A stretch of DNA of 64,000 nt from CAZIOH01 sp964540815 (GTDB taxonomy: Bacteria; Myxococcota_A; Polyangia; Fen-1088), in assembly GCA_964540815.1 (NCBI GenBank), contig CAZIOH010000032.1, positions 1-64,000 of the forward strand, given 5' to 3'. The translations under genes were made by a program, and so were the position numbers. The notes below the pieces were generated by a model. That model was not told the DNA's origin and ran no database searches. It saw only the letters and a program-made list of their open reading frames with translations. Of this stretch, positions 34,235 to 43,623 are shown one piece after another (the stretch's first letter is position 1; every line of letters begins with the position of its first letter).

Positions 34235-35491
34235 TCAGTCTTCGATGGTCGGACGGCTGGGCGGCTGCTGGGCGGCCTGGCCGGCGTGCAGGGGGTCGGC
34301 GGCCGAGCCCAAGGCCGCGGCCACGACACCGGGCGGTAGGGACTCGATGGACGCATGGCGCAGGGTGTGGTCCTCGACCAGGGCCGGTGCGTCGGGCTCG
34401 CGACCTTGCGCGCTCACCCCGAGCGGCCCCGCCGACGCGGGCACCGACGTGGCCGGCGAGGCATCACGTCCGACCAGCGCGAAGGCTGCCGGCCGCCGAG
34501 CCCGCTGCGGACGGGCCGCCGCCGCCGAGGCCGACGCGGGCGGTCCGCCCACGCGCACGGTCCGCTGAACCACGACGCCGTCGGCGGCAGCCACCTTCGC
34601 GACCTTGCTCGTCAGCTTGGTTGTCTCCCTGGCGGTCTCCTTGGTGTCCACGCCCCCCCCGGCCTCGACGTTGCGGACGAAGGGCGACCGGCGCGGCGCG
34701 GTCGTCGACATGCGGGCCGTCGCGCCACCGTTGCCGCCCAGGGCCTTGCTCGGCACCCCGGCGGCCGCGCTGGGCGCGGCCCCTGCCACCGCGCCGCGGG
34801 TCCGGGACGCGAAGGGACGGGTCTCGTGCTGNNNNNNNNNNNNNNNNNNNNNNNNNNNNNNNNNNNNNNNNNNNNNNNNNNNNNNNNNNNNNNNNNNNNN
34901 NNNNNNNNNNNNNNNNNNNNNNNNNNNNNNNGGCCCCGACACCGATCTGGCCAGCTCGGCCAGGTCGGCCTCGCGTTCCTCGGCGGAGGCGGGCTCGGCG
35001 ACGAAGGACGCGGTGGTGATGTGCTCGACCGGCTCCGGGGCGGCATCCTCGAGCTCGGCGGGCGGAGCCTCGGTGAGGCTGCCGGCGAGCGTTTCGGCGA
35101 CGGGGTCGGACACGGAGCCTGCAGCCGTGACGGCGAGGACCGGCGAGGGCGTCTCCAGCATTGGCGTCGACGGCAGCGCCCCCGCGGTGGCGGCGAGCTC
35201 CACCCCGCGCGCGCGGAAGAACGTCACCAGCCGCTCGTCGAACCTGGCGTGCAGCAGGTCGCGGATCATGGCCTTGTGCTGGTTCTGCATCAGCAACCGC
35301 ACCTTGTCCTCGGTGAGCTGGGCGTCGTACTCGTGCTTGATCGAGGCGAGGATGGTGCCCTCGAAGAACATGTGGGTGAACAGCCGCGGCGTGAGGGGCC
35401 CCGAGTCCTCGGTCTGCACGTGAAACACCTGCCCGAGATGGCCGATGTTGTGGTTGTAGCCGAGCAAGGGACTGCGGGGAGGCTTGGCCAT
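34235..35491 (-). CDS. HVQTEDSG-motif protein of unknown function
   Basis: About 418 aa including 33 undetermined residues; the ATG has GAGGT 5 nt before it. The first 95 residues form a compact domain: LLGYNHNIGHLGQVFHVQTEDSG, TPRLFTHMFFEGTILASIKHEYD and VRLLMQNQHKAMIRDLLHARFDE. I recall this HVQTEDSG domain from delta-proteobacterial proteins but know of no assigned function. The remainder is low complexity, Ala/Pro/Ser/Thr-rich, and holds the third assembly gap. No signal or membrane segment. Upstream of the kinase operon on the same strand, 109 bp apart. Confidence 0.78.
   Translation of the reverse strand: MAKPPRSPLLGYNHNIGHLGQVFHVQTEDSGPLTPRLFTHMFFEGTILASIKHEYDAQLTEDKVRLLMQNQHKAMIRDLLHARFDERLVTFFRARGVELAATAGALPSTPMLETPSPVLAVTAAGSVSDPVAETLAGSLTEAPPAELEDAAPEPVEHITTASFVAEPASAEEREADLAELARSVSGXXXXXXXXXXXXXXXXXXXXXXXXXXXXXXXXXXQHETRPFASRTRGAVAGAAPSAAAGVPSKALGGNGGATARMSTTAPRRSPFVRNVEAGGGVDTKETARETTKLTSKVAKVAAADGVVVQRTVRVGGPPASASAAAARPQRARRPAAFALVGRDASPATSVPASAGPLGVSAQGREPDAPALVEDHTLRHASIESLPPGVVAAALGSAADPLHAGQAAQQPPSRPTIED
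34832..34931. other. Scaffold gap of 100 N
   Basis: The gap lies in the low-complexity part of the HVQTEDSG protein. Unlike the other two gaps, the flanks share no obvious repeat, so true sequence may be missing. Frame continuity across it is not evidence, because the length is a placeholder. Confidence 0.9.
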
Positions 35492-35611
35492 GGATGACCT
35501 CACAGTATAGCGCGGCTCGCGGACACCGGCGGGGCCTCACCCCTCGAAAACCCGCCAGATTCCCGCGAAAGCGTGAGCCCCGGGCCTGGTTTTGTTAGAG
35601 TGGAGCGCACC

Positions 35612-36211
35612 ATGCGCCGAGCGAAGGTCGTTCGAAACACCGCCGAGACTCAGATCGAGCTCGGGATCGGCCTCGACGGGGAAGGCCGCGGTGAGCGGAG
35701 AATCGACACTCCGGTCCCGTTCCTGAACCACATGCTCGACGCGTTCGCCCGCCACGGTCAATTCGATCTCGAGGTCAAGGCGCGCGGGGATGTCCACATC
35801 GACGCCCACCACACCGTCGAGGACATCGGGATCTGCCTCGGGCAGGCGTTTCGTGACGCGCTCGGCGATCGGGCGGGCATCACGCGCTTCGGCGAGGCCA
35901 CCATCCCGATGGACGAGACCCTGGTCGCGGCGGCCATCGACTTCGGAGGGCGCGCGACCCTGGTCTACCGCGCCGACACCCTGAAGGGGCGCTGGATCGG
36001 GCAGTTCGACGCCGAGCTGACCCGCGAGTTCTTCGGAGGCTTTGCCAGCTCGGCGCTCTGCAACCTTCACCTCGAGGTCCGCTACGGCGAGAACGCGCAC
36101 CACATCGTCGAGGCCCTGTTCAAGGCCTTCGCGCGCGCCGCGTCGATGGCGGCCCGCAAGGATCCGCGCGTGGTGGGCGTGCCGTCGACCAAGGGGACCC
36201 TGACCGAGTGA
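35612..36211 (+). CDS. hisB: Imidazoleglycerol-phosphate dehydratase
   Basis: 199 aa, the monofunctional form. Converts IGP to imidazole-acetol phosphate, step 6 of histidine synthesis. GGAG lies 6 nt before the ATG. Metal-binding signatures are intact: PFLNHMLDAFARHGQFDL, IDAHHTVEDIGICLG, and ENAHHIVEALFKAFARA. It is the first gene of the his-dinG-plsY run and overlaps hisH by the 4 bases GTGA. Confidence 0.97.
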   Translation: MRRAKVVRNTAETQIELGIGLDGEGRGERRIDTPVPFLNHMLDAFARHGQFDLEVKARGDVHIDAHHTVEDIGICLGQAFRDALGDRAGITRFGEATIPMDETLVAAAIDFGGRATLVYRADTLKGRWIGQFDAELTREFFGGFASSALCNLHLEVRYGENAHHIVEALFKAFARAASMAARKDPRVVGVPSTKGTLTE

Positions 36212-36954
36212 GCCAGGCGAGCGACGTGGACACGGGGGCGCCATCGATCTGGGCGGCCGTCACCAGACCGCGGGTGGCGGTCGCGGACACCGGCAGCGGA
36301 AACCTGCGCAGCGTCGAGAAGGCCCTGGCCAGAGCCGGCGCCGACGTGCTGGTGACCGCCGATCCCGAGGCCATCTTCCGCGCCGACAAGCTGGTGGTCC
36401 CCGGCCAGGGCGCCTTCGGGGGCTGCATGGCGGGGCTCGCGCGCGATGGAGGCGGCCTCGGGCAGGCGATCCTGGCCAGCATCGCAGCCGGCAAGCCCTA
36501 CCTCGGCATCTGTCTCGGCCTGCAGATCCTGTTCGAGCGCAGCGAGGAGGAGCCCGGGTGCGCCGGCCTCGGGGTGTTGCCCGGGGAGGTGCGCCGGTTC
36601 GCGTCCGTCCCGGGCCTGAAGATCCCGCACATGGGGTGGAACGACACGCATGCTCCGGGGCTGGGTGCCGGCGCGGCCAAGAGCGAGACGACGACGACGA
36701 CGCGGCATCGCCTGGGTGCCAGGATCCCGGACGGCACCTACTTCTACTTCGTCCACAGCTACTACGCGGCGCCGAGCCGCCCCGAGGACGTGGCCCTCAC
36801 CGCCACCCACGGCGCACCGTTCTGCGCGGCCGTCGCCCGGGACAACGTCTTCGCCTGCCAGTTTCACCCCGAGAAGAGCCAGGGGGCGGGCCTGGCGCTG
36901 CTGTCGGCCTTCGTCGGCGGGGCCTTCGTGAGAGAGGCCTTCGTGGCGAGATGA
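36208..36954 (+). CDS. hisH: Imidazole glycerol phosphate synthase, glutaminase subunit
   Basis: 248 aa, longer than the usual 200. The GTG start overlaps the hisB stop. The catalytic triad is visible: Cys in YLGICLGLQILFE, and His and Glu in CQFHPEKSQGAGL. The start of the domain is VAVADTGSGNLRSVEKAL. Extra length comes from an N-terminal extension of about 20 residues and a Ser/Glu/Thr insert (AKSETTTTTRHR) near residue 155. It supplies ammonia to HisF. Confidence 0.96.
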   Translation: MSQASDVDTGAPSIWAAVTRPRVAVADTGSGNLRSVEKALARAGADVLVTADPEAIFRADKLVVPGQGAFGGCMAGLARDGGGLGQAILASIAAGKPYLGICLGLQILFERSEEEPGCAGLGVLPGEVRRFASVPGLKIPHMGWNDTHAPGLGAGAAKSETTTTTRHRLGARIPDGTYFYFVHSYYAAPSRPEDVALTATHGAPFCAAVARDNVFACQFHPEKSQGAGLALLSAFVGGAFVREAFVAR

Positions 36955-36963
36955 GCCCCGGGG

Positions 36964-36969
36964 TATAAG
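36964..36969 (+). promoter_or_regulatory. TATAAG just before hisA
   Basis: TATAAG lies 5 nt before the hisA ATG, with no ribosome binding site. It may mark an internal promoter giving a leaderless hisA mRNA inside the operon. Confidence 0.3.
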
Positions 36970-36974
36970 CCGCC

Positions 36975-37742
36975 ATGCTCGTGTTTCCCGCCATCGACCT
37001 GCTCGGCGCAAAGGCCGTCCGGTTGCGCCAGGGCCAGCGCGACACCGCCACGGTCTACTCGGATGCGCCCTGGGAGATCGCCGCGGCCTTCGCGGCCGCC
37101 GGCGCCGCCCGCGTGCACGTGGTGGATCTGGATGCGGCGTTCTCAGGCGGCGCCGTCCACAACCGGGAGACCATCCGACGCATCGTCGCCGCGGCCGGCC
37201 ACATCGAGGTGGAGGTGGGCGGCGGCGTCCGCTCGGTCGAGGACTGCGTCCACCTGTTCGAGCTCGGGGCGCGGTTCGCCGTGACCGGGACCGCGGCCAT
37301 CAAGTCGCCGGCGATCGTGGCGTCCGCCTGCGCCGCCTACCCGGGGCGCATCGTGGTCGCCGTCGACGCCCGCGAGGGCCGGGTGTCGGTCGAGGGCTGG
37401 CAAGAGGACACCGGGGCGACCGCGATCGACGTCGCGGGGGCCATGGCGCGGGCCGGCGCCGGGGCCGTGCTCTACACCGACATCGGCCGGGACGGGATGC
37501 GCTCGGGCCCCAACCTCGAGGCCACCCGCCGCCTGGCGGAGGCGATCGCGCCCTGCCCGGTCATCGCCTCGGGCGGGGTGGCGCGCCTCGAGGATCTCGA
37601 CCAGACCCGGGCGACCGGGGCCTTCGCCGTGATCGTCGGGAAGGCCATCTACGAGAAGGTCTTCACCGTGGAGGAGGCCGTCCGCCGGGCCGCCTCTCCG
37701 GTGCCGGCGCCGTCCACCTCCGCGCCCCGGTCCTCCCGCTAG
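36975..37742 (+). CDS. hisA: ProFAR isomerase (HisA)
   Basis: 255 aa, beta/alpha barrel. Isomerises ProFAR to PRFAR, step 4 of histidine synthesis. Catalytic Asp residues are in FPAIDLLGAKAVRLRQG and VLYTDIGRDGMRSGPN. The phosphate-binding half-barrel motifs [13 protein letters not shown] and VIASGGVARLEDL are conserved. 20 bp after hisH. The last 15 residues are a Pro/Ser extension. Confidence 0.97.
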   Translation: MLVFPAIDLLGAKAVRLRQGQRDTATVYSDAPWEIAAAFAAAGAARVHVVDLDAAFSGGAVHNRETIRRIVAAAGHIEVEVGGGVRSVEDCVHLFELGARFAVTGTAAIKSPAIVASACAAYPGRIVVAVDAREGRVSVEGWQEDTGATAIDVAGAMARAGAGAVLYTDIGRDGMRSGPNLEATRRLAEAIAPCPVIASGGVARLEDLDQTRATGAFAVIVGKAIYEKVFTVEEAVRRAASPVPAPSTSAPRSSR

Positions 37743-37794
37743 AAAAATCCTTCGCCCGGCCGAAAATCTGCGGTAGGGAAGACCCCGGTCGATC

Positions 37795-38573
<779 letters not shown>

Positions 38574-38577
<4 letters not shown>

Positions 38578-39431
38578 CCGAGCCCGCCGCCCCGCAGCCA
38601 ATCGTGGGCGATGATCTGCTGTCCGCGGTGACCTTCGATGCGAACGGGCTGGTCCCGGTCATCGCGCAGGACGCGACCACCGGCGTGGTGCGCATGTTCG
38701 CGTGGGCCAACGCCGAGGCGTTGACCCGCACGATCGCCACGGGAGCGGCGGTGTTCTGGAGCCGTTCGCGCCGGGGGCTGTGGCGCAAGGGCGAGACCTC
38801 CGGACACCGGCTGTGGGTGCGCGAGGTGCGGGTCGACTGCGACGGCGACGTGGTGCTGTACCTGGTCGACGCGGATGGGCCGTCCTGTCACACCGAGCAC
38901 ACGAGCTGCTTCTTCCGCGGGGTGGTGATCCCCGAATCGCCGGATCGCCCGGCGGCGAGCGGCGCGCAGGCGGGCAAGACAGGCGGCAAGGCGGACGGCA
39001 AGACGGATGGCCCGAGCCCGGGTGTCCCCGCAGCCCCCCGGCTCTCCGAGGACGACGCCCCACCCGATCCTCCGGCGGTGGTGATCTCGCGCGTGGCGGA
39101 GGTGATCGCGCGGCGACAGCGTGAACGCCCCGATAAGTCGTACGTGGTCTCGCTGCTCGACGCCGGGTGGGACAAGATCCTCGGCAAGATCCGCGAGGAG
39201 TCGGCCGAGCTCGTGGAGGCCCTCCCCGAGGGCGATCCGGAGCACACCGCCCACGAGGCCGCGGATCTGGTGTTTCACCTGCTGGTCGGCCTGCGGGCGG
39301 CGGGCGTCCCGGTGGAGGCCGTCTTCGCCCAGCTGCGCCGGCGCTTCGGCGTGTCGGGCATCGACGAGAAGGCCCGGCGCCAGCCACCACCGCTCCCACC
39401 ACCACCCGCGACCGGGCAGCCGGGCGGATGA
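38574..39431 (+). CDS. hisI: Bifunctional PRA-CH/PRA-PH (HisI-HisE fusion)
   Basis: 285 aa. GTG start overlaps the hisF stop. The N-terminal cyclohydrolase (about 10-120) has the metal site [12 protein letters not shown] and [10 protein letters not shown]. The C-terminal pyrophosphohydrolase (about 180-262) has the Mg-binding [10 protein letters not shown] and [14 protein letters not shown]. They perform steps 3 and 2 of histidine synthesis. The two domains are joined by a long linker of about 55 residues rich in Lys/Gly/Asp/Pro, and the protein ends in a Pro-rich tail. The stop overlaps the next gene as ATGA. Confidence 0.96.
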
Positions 39432-41569
39432 CCCCCGCCCGGGTGCTCGGACCGGGCGGCCTCTTGCACGCGGCCTTCCCGGCCTACGAGCACCGCCCCG
39501 CTCAGCTGGCCATGGCGGAGCGGATCGCCCAAGCCATCCGCGGGGACGAGGCGCTGCTGGTCGAGGCGGGCACCGGGACCGGGAAGACCCTGGCCTACCT
39601 GATCCCGGCGATACTCTCCGGGCGAAAGACCATCGTCAGCACCGCGACCAAGACCCTGCAAGAACAGATTGCGAGGGTGGATCTGCCCCGCCTGGCCCGG
39701 GTGCTGCCCCGGCCCTTTCGCTTCGCCGTGATGAAGGGGCTCGGCAACTACGTGTGCCGGCGGCGCCTCGAGGCCTTCGAGCGCCAGACGTCGCTGGTCC
39801 CCGACCCGGCCTTCGTGCAGCTGCGCCGCTTCGTGGATCGGACCGCCACCGGCGATCGGGCCGACGTGCCCGACCTGCCCGACGACAGCTCGACCTGGCG
39901 CGAGATCGCCAGCGCGCCCGAGACCCGCCTCGGCCTCCGCTGCCCGCACCACGAGCGGTGCTTCGTGACGGCCATGCGCCGGGCCGGCGCCGAGGCCGAT
40001 CTCGTCATCACCAACCACCACCTGTTCTTCGCCGACCTGGCCCTGCGCAGCGCCTGGCCCGACGCCGAGGTCCTGCCCCCCTACGAGACGGTCGTCTTCG
40101 ACGAGGCCCACCAGCTCGAGGACATCGCGGCCGAGTTCTTCGGAACCCACGTGTCCACGCAGCGCCTGCTCGGGCTGGCGCGCGATCTGGCGCGGGCGCG
40201 GGTCGTCGAGCCCGAGCGCGCCGCCGCCTTCGGCGGACGCCTGTCGGAGGCGACCGCCGGTTTTGGCGAGGCCGTGCGCGGCGCGGTTCCGTCCACACGG
40301 GTCGGCGTGGGCGGTCCGCGGGGCGGCCGCGCCGCAGGCGGGGGGCGCGGCGACGACGTGCGGGCCCTCTTGCCGGAGGGGCTGTGGACCGGGGCGGTGC
40401 GGCCGCGCTACCACGCGCTCGACCAGGTGCTCGAGGACATCGCGATCTGGCTCGACCCGGACGGTCCCACCGTCGAGGCCGCCGGCGACCATGCCCCCGA
40501 GCTCGGCGCGCTCGCCCGGCGTGCGCAATCCCTGCGGAGTGATCTCGCAAGCTTCGCCGACGCGCGCCCGACGGCCGCCGGCGCAGGCCTGCCAGGGTCC
40601 GCTGGCCACGTCGATGGCAATGGCCGGGGGGGGCAGAGCGATGGCGCGGGCTCGATGGGCGCGGATCGGAGCGCGGAGGTCCGCTGGCTGGTCACGAACG
40701 CCCGCGGGGCGGTCGGGCTGCACTCCGCCCCGATCGACGTGGGGCCCCGCCTGGCGGCTGCGTTCGCCGCTCACCCTGGGCCGGCCATCTTCACGTCGGC
40801 CACCCTCACCGTCGCCGGAAGCTTCGCCTACGTCCGCCAGCGGCTCGGTCTTCACGACACCGCCGACGAGGCGAGCTTCCCGTCCCCCTTCCACTACGAC
40901 CGACAGGCCCTGCTCTACGTGGCCGCCGATCTCCCCGAGCCGAACGCCGAGGGCTTCGTGGCCGAGGCGGCCGAGCGGGTGGCGGAGCTCTGCCACATCA
41001 CGAGCGGCCGGGCGCTGATCCTCTTCACGAGCTTCCGCAACCTCCACGCGGTGGCGGCGGCGCTCGGCCCGAAGGTTCCGTTCCCGCTGCTCATCCAGGG
41101 CCAAAGGCCCCGCCACGTGCTGCTCGATGCGTTGCGAACCAACCTCGGGTCAATCCTGCTCGCCACCCAGAGCTTCTGGGAGGGGGTGGACGTCCCGGGC
41201 GAGGCCCTGTCCCTGGTAGTGATGGATCGCCTGCCCTTCGCCGTGCCGGACGAGCCGCTGACGGCCGCCCGGCTGGCCCAGCTGCGGAGCGACGGGCAGG
41301 ACCCGTTTGGCAGTTACCAGCTGCCCCGGGCGACCCTGGCCCTCAAGCAGGGCTTCGGCCGGTTGATTCGCAGCCGAGGCGACGTCGGCATCGTCGCGCT
41401 CCTCGATGGCCGGATCCTGCGGCGTGGGTACGGGGCGACCTTGCTCGCCAGCCTGCCGGCGACCTGTCCCCGCACCGAATCGCTGGCCGACGTGGCCGCC
41501 TTCTGGGCCCGGGTCCGGCCTGCCGCAAGCACGCCCGGGGACGATTCCCACGGGGGTGGCGGACCATGA
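39428..41569 (+). CDS. dinG: DinG/XPD-type superfamily 2 DNA helicase
   Basis: 713 aa. Motif I is EAGTGTGKT (Lys53), motif II is VVFDEAH, and motif VI is [15 protein letters not shown]. The Fe-S insert shows Cys in GNYVCRRR and two in [11 protein letters not shown] fourth Cys, usual just upstream as CLG, is replaced by Arg (TRLG). [12 protein letters not shown] is typical of the family. Unwinds DNA 5'-3', probably in repair of R-loops or blocked forks. It is translationally coupled to hisIE and plsY, with no functional link apparent. A low-complexity Gly/Arg insert lies near 295-310. Confidence 0.9.
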   Translation: MTPARVLGPGGLLHAAFPAYEHRPAQLAMAERIAQAIRGDEALLVEAGTGTGKTLAYLIPAILSGRKTIVSTATKTLQEQIARVDLPRLARVLPRPFRFAVMKGLGNYVCRRRLEAFERQTSLVPDPAFVQLRRFVDRTATGDRADVPDLPDDSSTWREIASAPETRLGLRCPHHERCFVTAMRRAGAEADLVITNHHLFFADLALRSAWPDAEVLPPYETVVFDEAHQLEDIAAEFFGTHVSTQRLLGLARDLARARVVEPERAAAFGGRLSEATAGFGEAVRGAVPSTRVGVGGPRGGRAAGGGRGDDVRALLPEGLWTGAVRPRYHALDQVLEDIAIWLDPDGPTVEAAGDHAPELGALARRAQSLRSDLASFADARPTAAGAGLPGSAGHVDGNGRGGQSDGAGSMGADRSAEVRWLVTNARGAVGLHSAPIDVGPRLAAAFAAHPGPAIFTSATLTVAGSFAYVRQRLGLHDTADEASFPSPFHYDRQALLYVAADLPEPNAEGFVAEAAERVAELCHITSGRALILFTSFRNLHAVAAALGPKVPFPLLIQGQRPRHVLLDALRTNLGSILLATQSFWEGVDVPGEALSLVVMDRLPFAVPDEPLTAARLAQLRSDGQDPFGSYQLPRATLALKQGFGRLIRSRGDVGIVALLDGRILRRGYGATLLASLPATCPRTESLADVAAFWARVRPAASTPGDDSHGGGGP

Positions 41570-42237
41570 GCCTCGGGTGGCTGGCCACGACCTCGGCCGG
41601 CGGGCCCGTGCCCTGGTCCGTGGCGCCGTGGCTCTGCGTGGGGGCCTATGCCCTCGGCTCGATCCCCACGGGGCTGTGGGTGGCGCGGGCGCGGGGGATC
41701 GACATCCGGCGGGTCGGCAGCGGAAACATCGGCGCCACCAACGTGGCCCGGGCGCTGGGAAAACCCTGGGCGCTCGCGGTGCTGGTGGTGGATGCCCTCA
41801 AGGGCTCCCTGCCCGTCTTCGCGGTGGCGCACGGGCTCGGAGCCTCCGCGGCCGCGTTCCCCGCCGGTCAGCCGGCCCCGACCCCGGCGACGCTGGTGGC
41901 CCTGGTCGGCTTCTTCGCGATCGTGGGGCATATGTTCACGTTCTTCCTGCGCGGGCAAGGAGGCAAGGGCGTCGCCACCTCGCTCGGAGTGGCCTTCGGA
42001 CTGTCGCCGCCCATCGCGCTGGTCGCGCTCGGGGTCTACGTCCTCACGTTCGCGCTGACTCGCCTGTCCTCCCTCGGCTCGCTGCTCGGGATGTGGACCT
42101 TCCCGGTGGTGGCCCTGGTGGCGCACCCGCTCCCCGCACCCTACGTCGCGCTCTCGCTGGTCTCCGCCGTCCTCGTCACCTGGCGCCACCGCGACAACCT
42201 GCGCCGCCTGGTCCTCGGCCAGGAGACCAAGAGCTGA
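41566..42237 (+). CDS. plsY: Glycerol-3-phosphate acyltransferase PlsY
   Basis: 223 aa, multi-pass membrane protein. Transfers acyl from acyl-phosphate to glycerol-3-phosphate, the first step of phospholipid synthesis. Conserved motifs: YALGSIPTGLWVAR, GSGNIGATNVAR, VVDALKGSLPV, GHMFTFFLRGQGGKGVATS and WRHRDNLRRL. The ATG overlaps the helicase stop. It is the last gene of the his run. Confidence 0.96.
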   Translation: MSLGWLATTSAGGPVPWSVAPWLCVGAYALGSIPTGLWVARARGIDIRRVGSGNIGATNVARALGKPWALAVLVVDALKGSLPVFAVAHGLGASAAAFPAGQPAPTPATLVALVGFFAIVGHMFTFFLRGQGGKGVATSLGVAFGLSPPIALVALGVYVLTFALTRLSSLGSLLGMWTFPVVALVAHPLPAPYVALSLVSAVLVTWRHRDNLRRLVLGQETKS

Positions 42238-42315
42238 CACGCAAGAGGCCCGCGACATCAACGACCACCTGCCTGGTACCATGTAGCCCATCGCACTTTC
42301 GTAGGGAGGTGTTTC

Positions 42316-43623
42316 ATGGGTCGGCAATTCGGTTCAGGCGGTGCGCAGGCCTTCGGGCTGATGGTCTTCTTCATCCTCGGGCAGGTGCCTTCGATCGCCC
42401 ACGCGTGCTCGGGCGGGACGTCGGGAATATTCGGGCGCCAGATCATCCCCGGCGACGGAGCGGTTGGCGTCCCACTCAACGGCCAGATCGAAGTGACCTA
42501 CACCGCGCAGGCGTCCGGACCATTCTGGAGTACCGGGCTGCAGATTCGTCCCCAGAACGGGCAACCGCTCGCGGCGGACGTTCAGCAAGTCTACGCGGGT
42601 CGCAGCTCCGCAAAGTTCGTGCTGCGCCCCTCGACCGCGCTCGCGGCGAATACGGTCTACGAGATCCTGGATTCGCTGATCGTCCCCTGCATGCAGTCGG
42701 AATGTCAGCAGGTGGCTCCCCACGTGGTGGCCTCGCTGACGACCGGCTCTCGGGTCGACTCCGTGCCACCTTCGTTCGCGGGCCTCGCTTCGATTGAAGT
42801 GTCGCCGACTTCGCCCTACGACGCCCCTTGTGCCCAGGGAAGCGCCTTTCATGTGACGCTGCACTGGGAGGCCGCCACCGACGACCTATCGCCGACGGTG
42901 ACCTACACTGTCTACAACGCGAACGCCAACGGGAGCGTTCGCATCCAGAGCTTCCTGTCCGGAACCAGTCTCACGGGAATCGTGACTTGTCCTGTGTGCT
43001 TGGTTGATTTTCCCGTCTGTCCGTCCACCGGGGTGAGTCCATACGGCGAGCCCTTCTCGGGAGATGGCTTCGCTCAATCGGTCGGGCCGTTCATCGTGCG
43101 CGCGGTCGACGAGGCGGGTAACGAGGACACCAACGTCGCGGTGATAGCGCTGCCGAGCCTTTGTCCTGGCTCGAGGGGCGTCGACGCAGGAGCTCCCGAC
43201 CTGGGGCCGCCTCCGGATGCCGAGGCTGCCGAGGCTGCGCCGGATACAGAACCAGCCTCGGACGCCGAGGACTCCTCGGACGTGGTCCTCGACATACCGG
43301 AGGACATGCTCGAGGACGTGCCGCGAGACGCGTCGGATGCCGTGTCCGACGCTGGCGCCAATCCGCCCCCGACACTGGACGCACAACCGGCGGCTGGGAC
43401 ATGCCGCGGGACCTCGTGCAATGTCGACTCAGCGGGCGCGACGGGCTGCCCCGGGCTCGGAGTGTGTGTGGCGGTCGCCGCCGCACTGCTGCTGTGCTCT
43501 CGCAGGCAACTGAGGGTCGGAATTCGCCGAGAACAGGCCGACGATCCGAGCCGCCCGGTCAGCCTCGGGGTTGACGCGATTTCGACGACGAGGCACTCGC
43601 CTAGTCCCCTGGAAAGGGGCTAG
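42316..43623 (+). CDS. Secreted protein with Ig-like domain and MYXO-CTERM-like tail
   Basis: 435 aa. GGGAGGTG precedes the ATG. A signal peptide ends in IAHA/CSGG. Residues about 45-145 resemble a bacterial Ig-like (Big_5) domain (GAVGVPLNGQIEVTYTAQ, LAANTVYEIL). A second strand-rich region (about 155-285) has four Cys. An acidic Asp/Pro/Glu/Ala linker follows, then a Cys-containing hydrophobic segment (CPGLGVCVAVAAALLLCSRRQ) like the tripartite MYXO-CTERM sorting signal. About 40 residues follow that segment, unusual for such a signal. Base composition is clearly less GC-rich than the neighbours, which hints at transfer. Its stop overlaps the czcA stop (CTAG). Confidence 0.75.
   Translation: MGRQFGSGGAQAFGLMVFFILGQVPSIAHACSGGTSGIFGRQIIPGDGAVGVPLNGQIEVTYTAQASGPFWSTGLQIRPQNGQPLAADVQQVYAGRSSAKFVLRPSTALAANTVYEILDSLIVPCMQSECQQVAPHVVASLTTGSRVDSVPPSFAGLASIEVSPTSPYDAPCAQGSAFHVTLHWEAATDDLSPTVTYTVYNANANGSVRIQSFLSGTSLTGIVTCPVCLVDFPVCPSTGVSPYGEPFSGDGFAQSVGPFIVRAVDEAGNEDTNVAVIALPSLCPGSRGVDAGAPDLGPPPDAEAAEAAPDTEPASDAEDSSDVVLDIPEDMLEDVPRDASDAVSDAGANPPPTLDAQPAAGTCRGTSCNVDSAGATGCPGLGVCVAVAAALLLCSRRQLRVGIRREQADDPSRPVSLGVDAISTTRHSPSPLERG

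Noticed and set aside
31027..35019. 1330-codon plus-strand frame over the GAF/PAS kinase
   Set aside because: Antisense shadow passing through two N gaps; the minus frame has GAF, PAS and kinase motifs.
39275..41116. 613-codon minus-strand frame opposite the DinG-like helicase
   Set aside because: Shadow; the plus frame carries Walker A, DEAH and motif VI.
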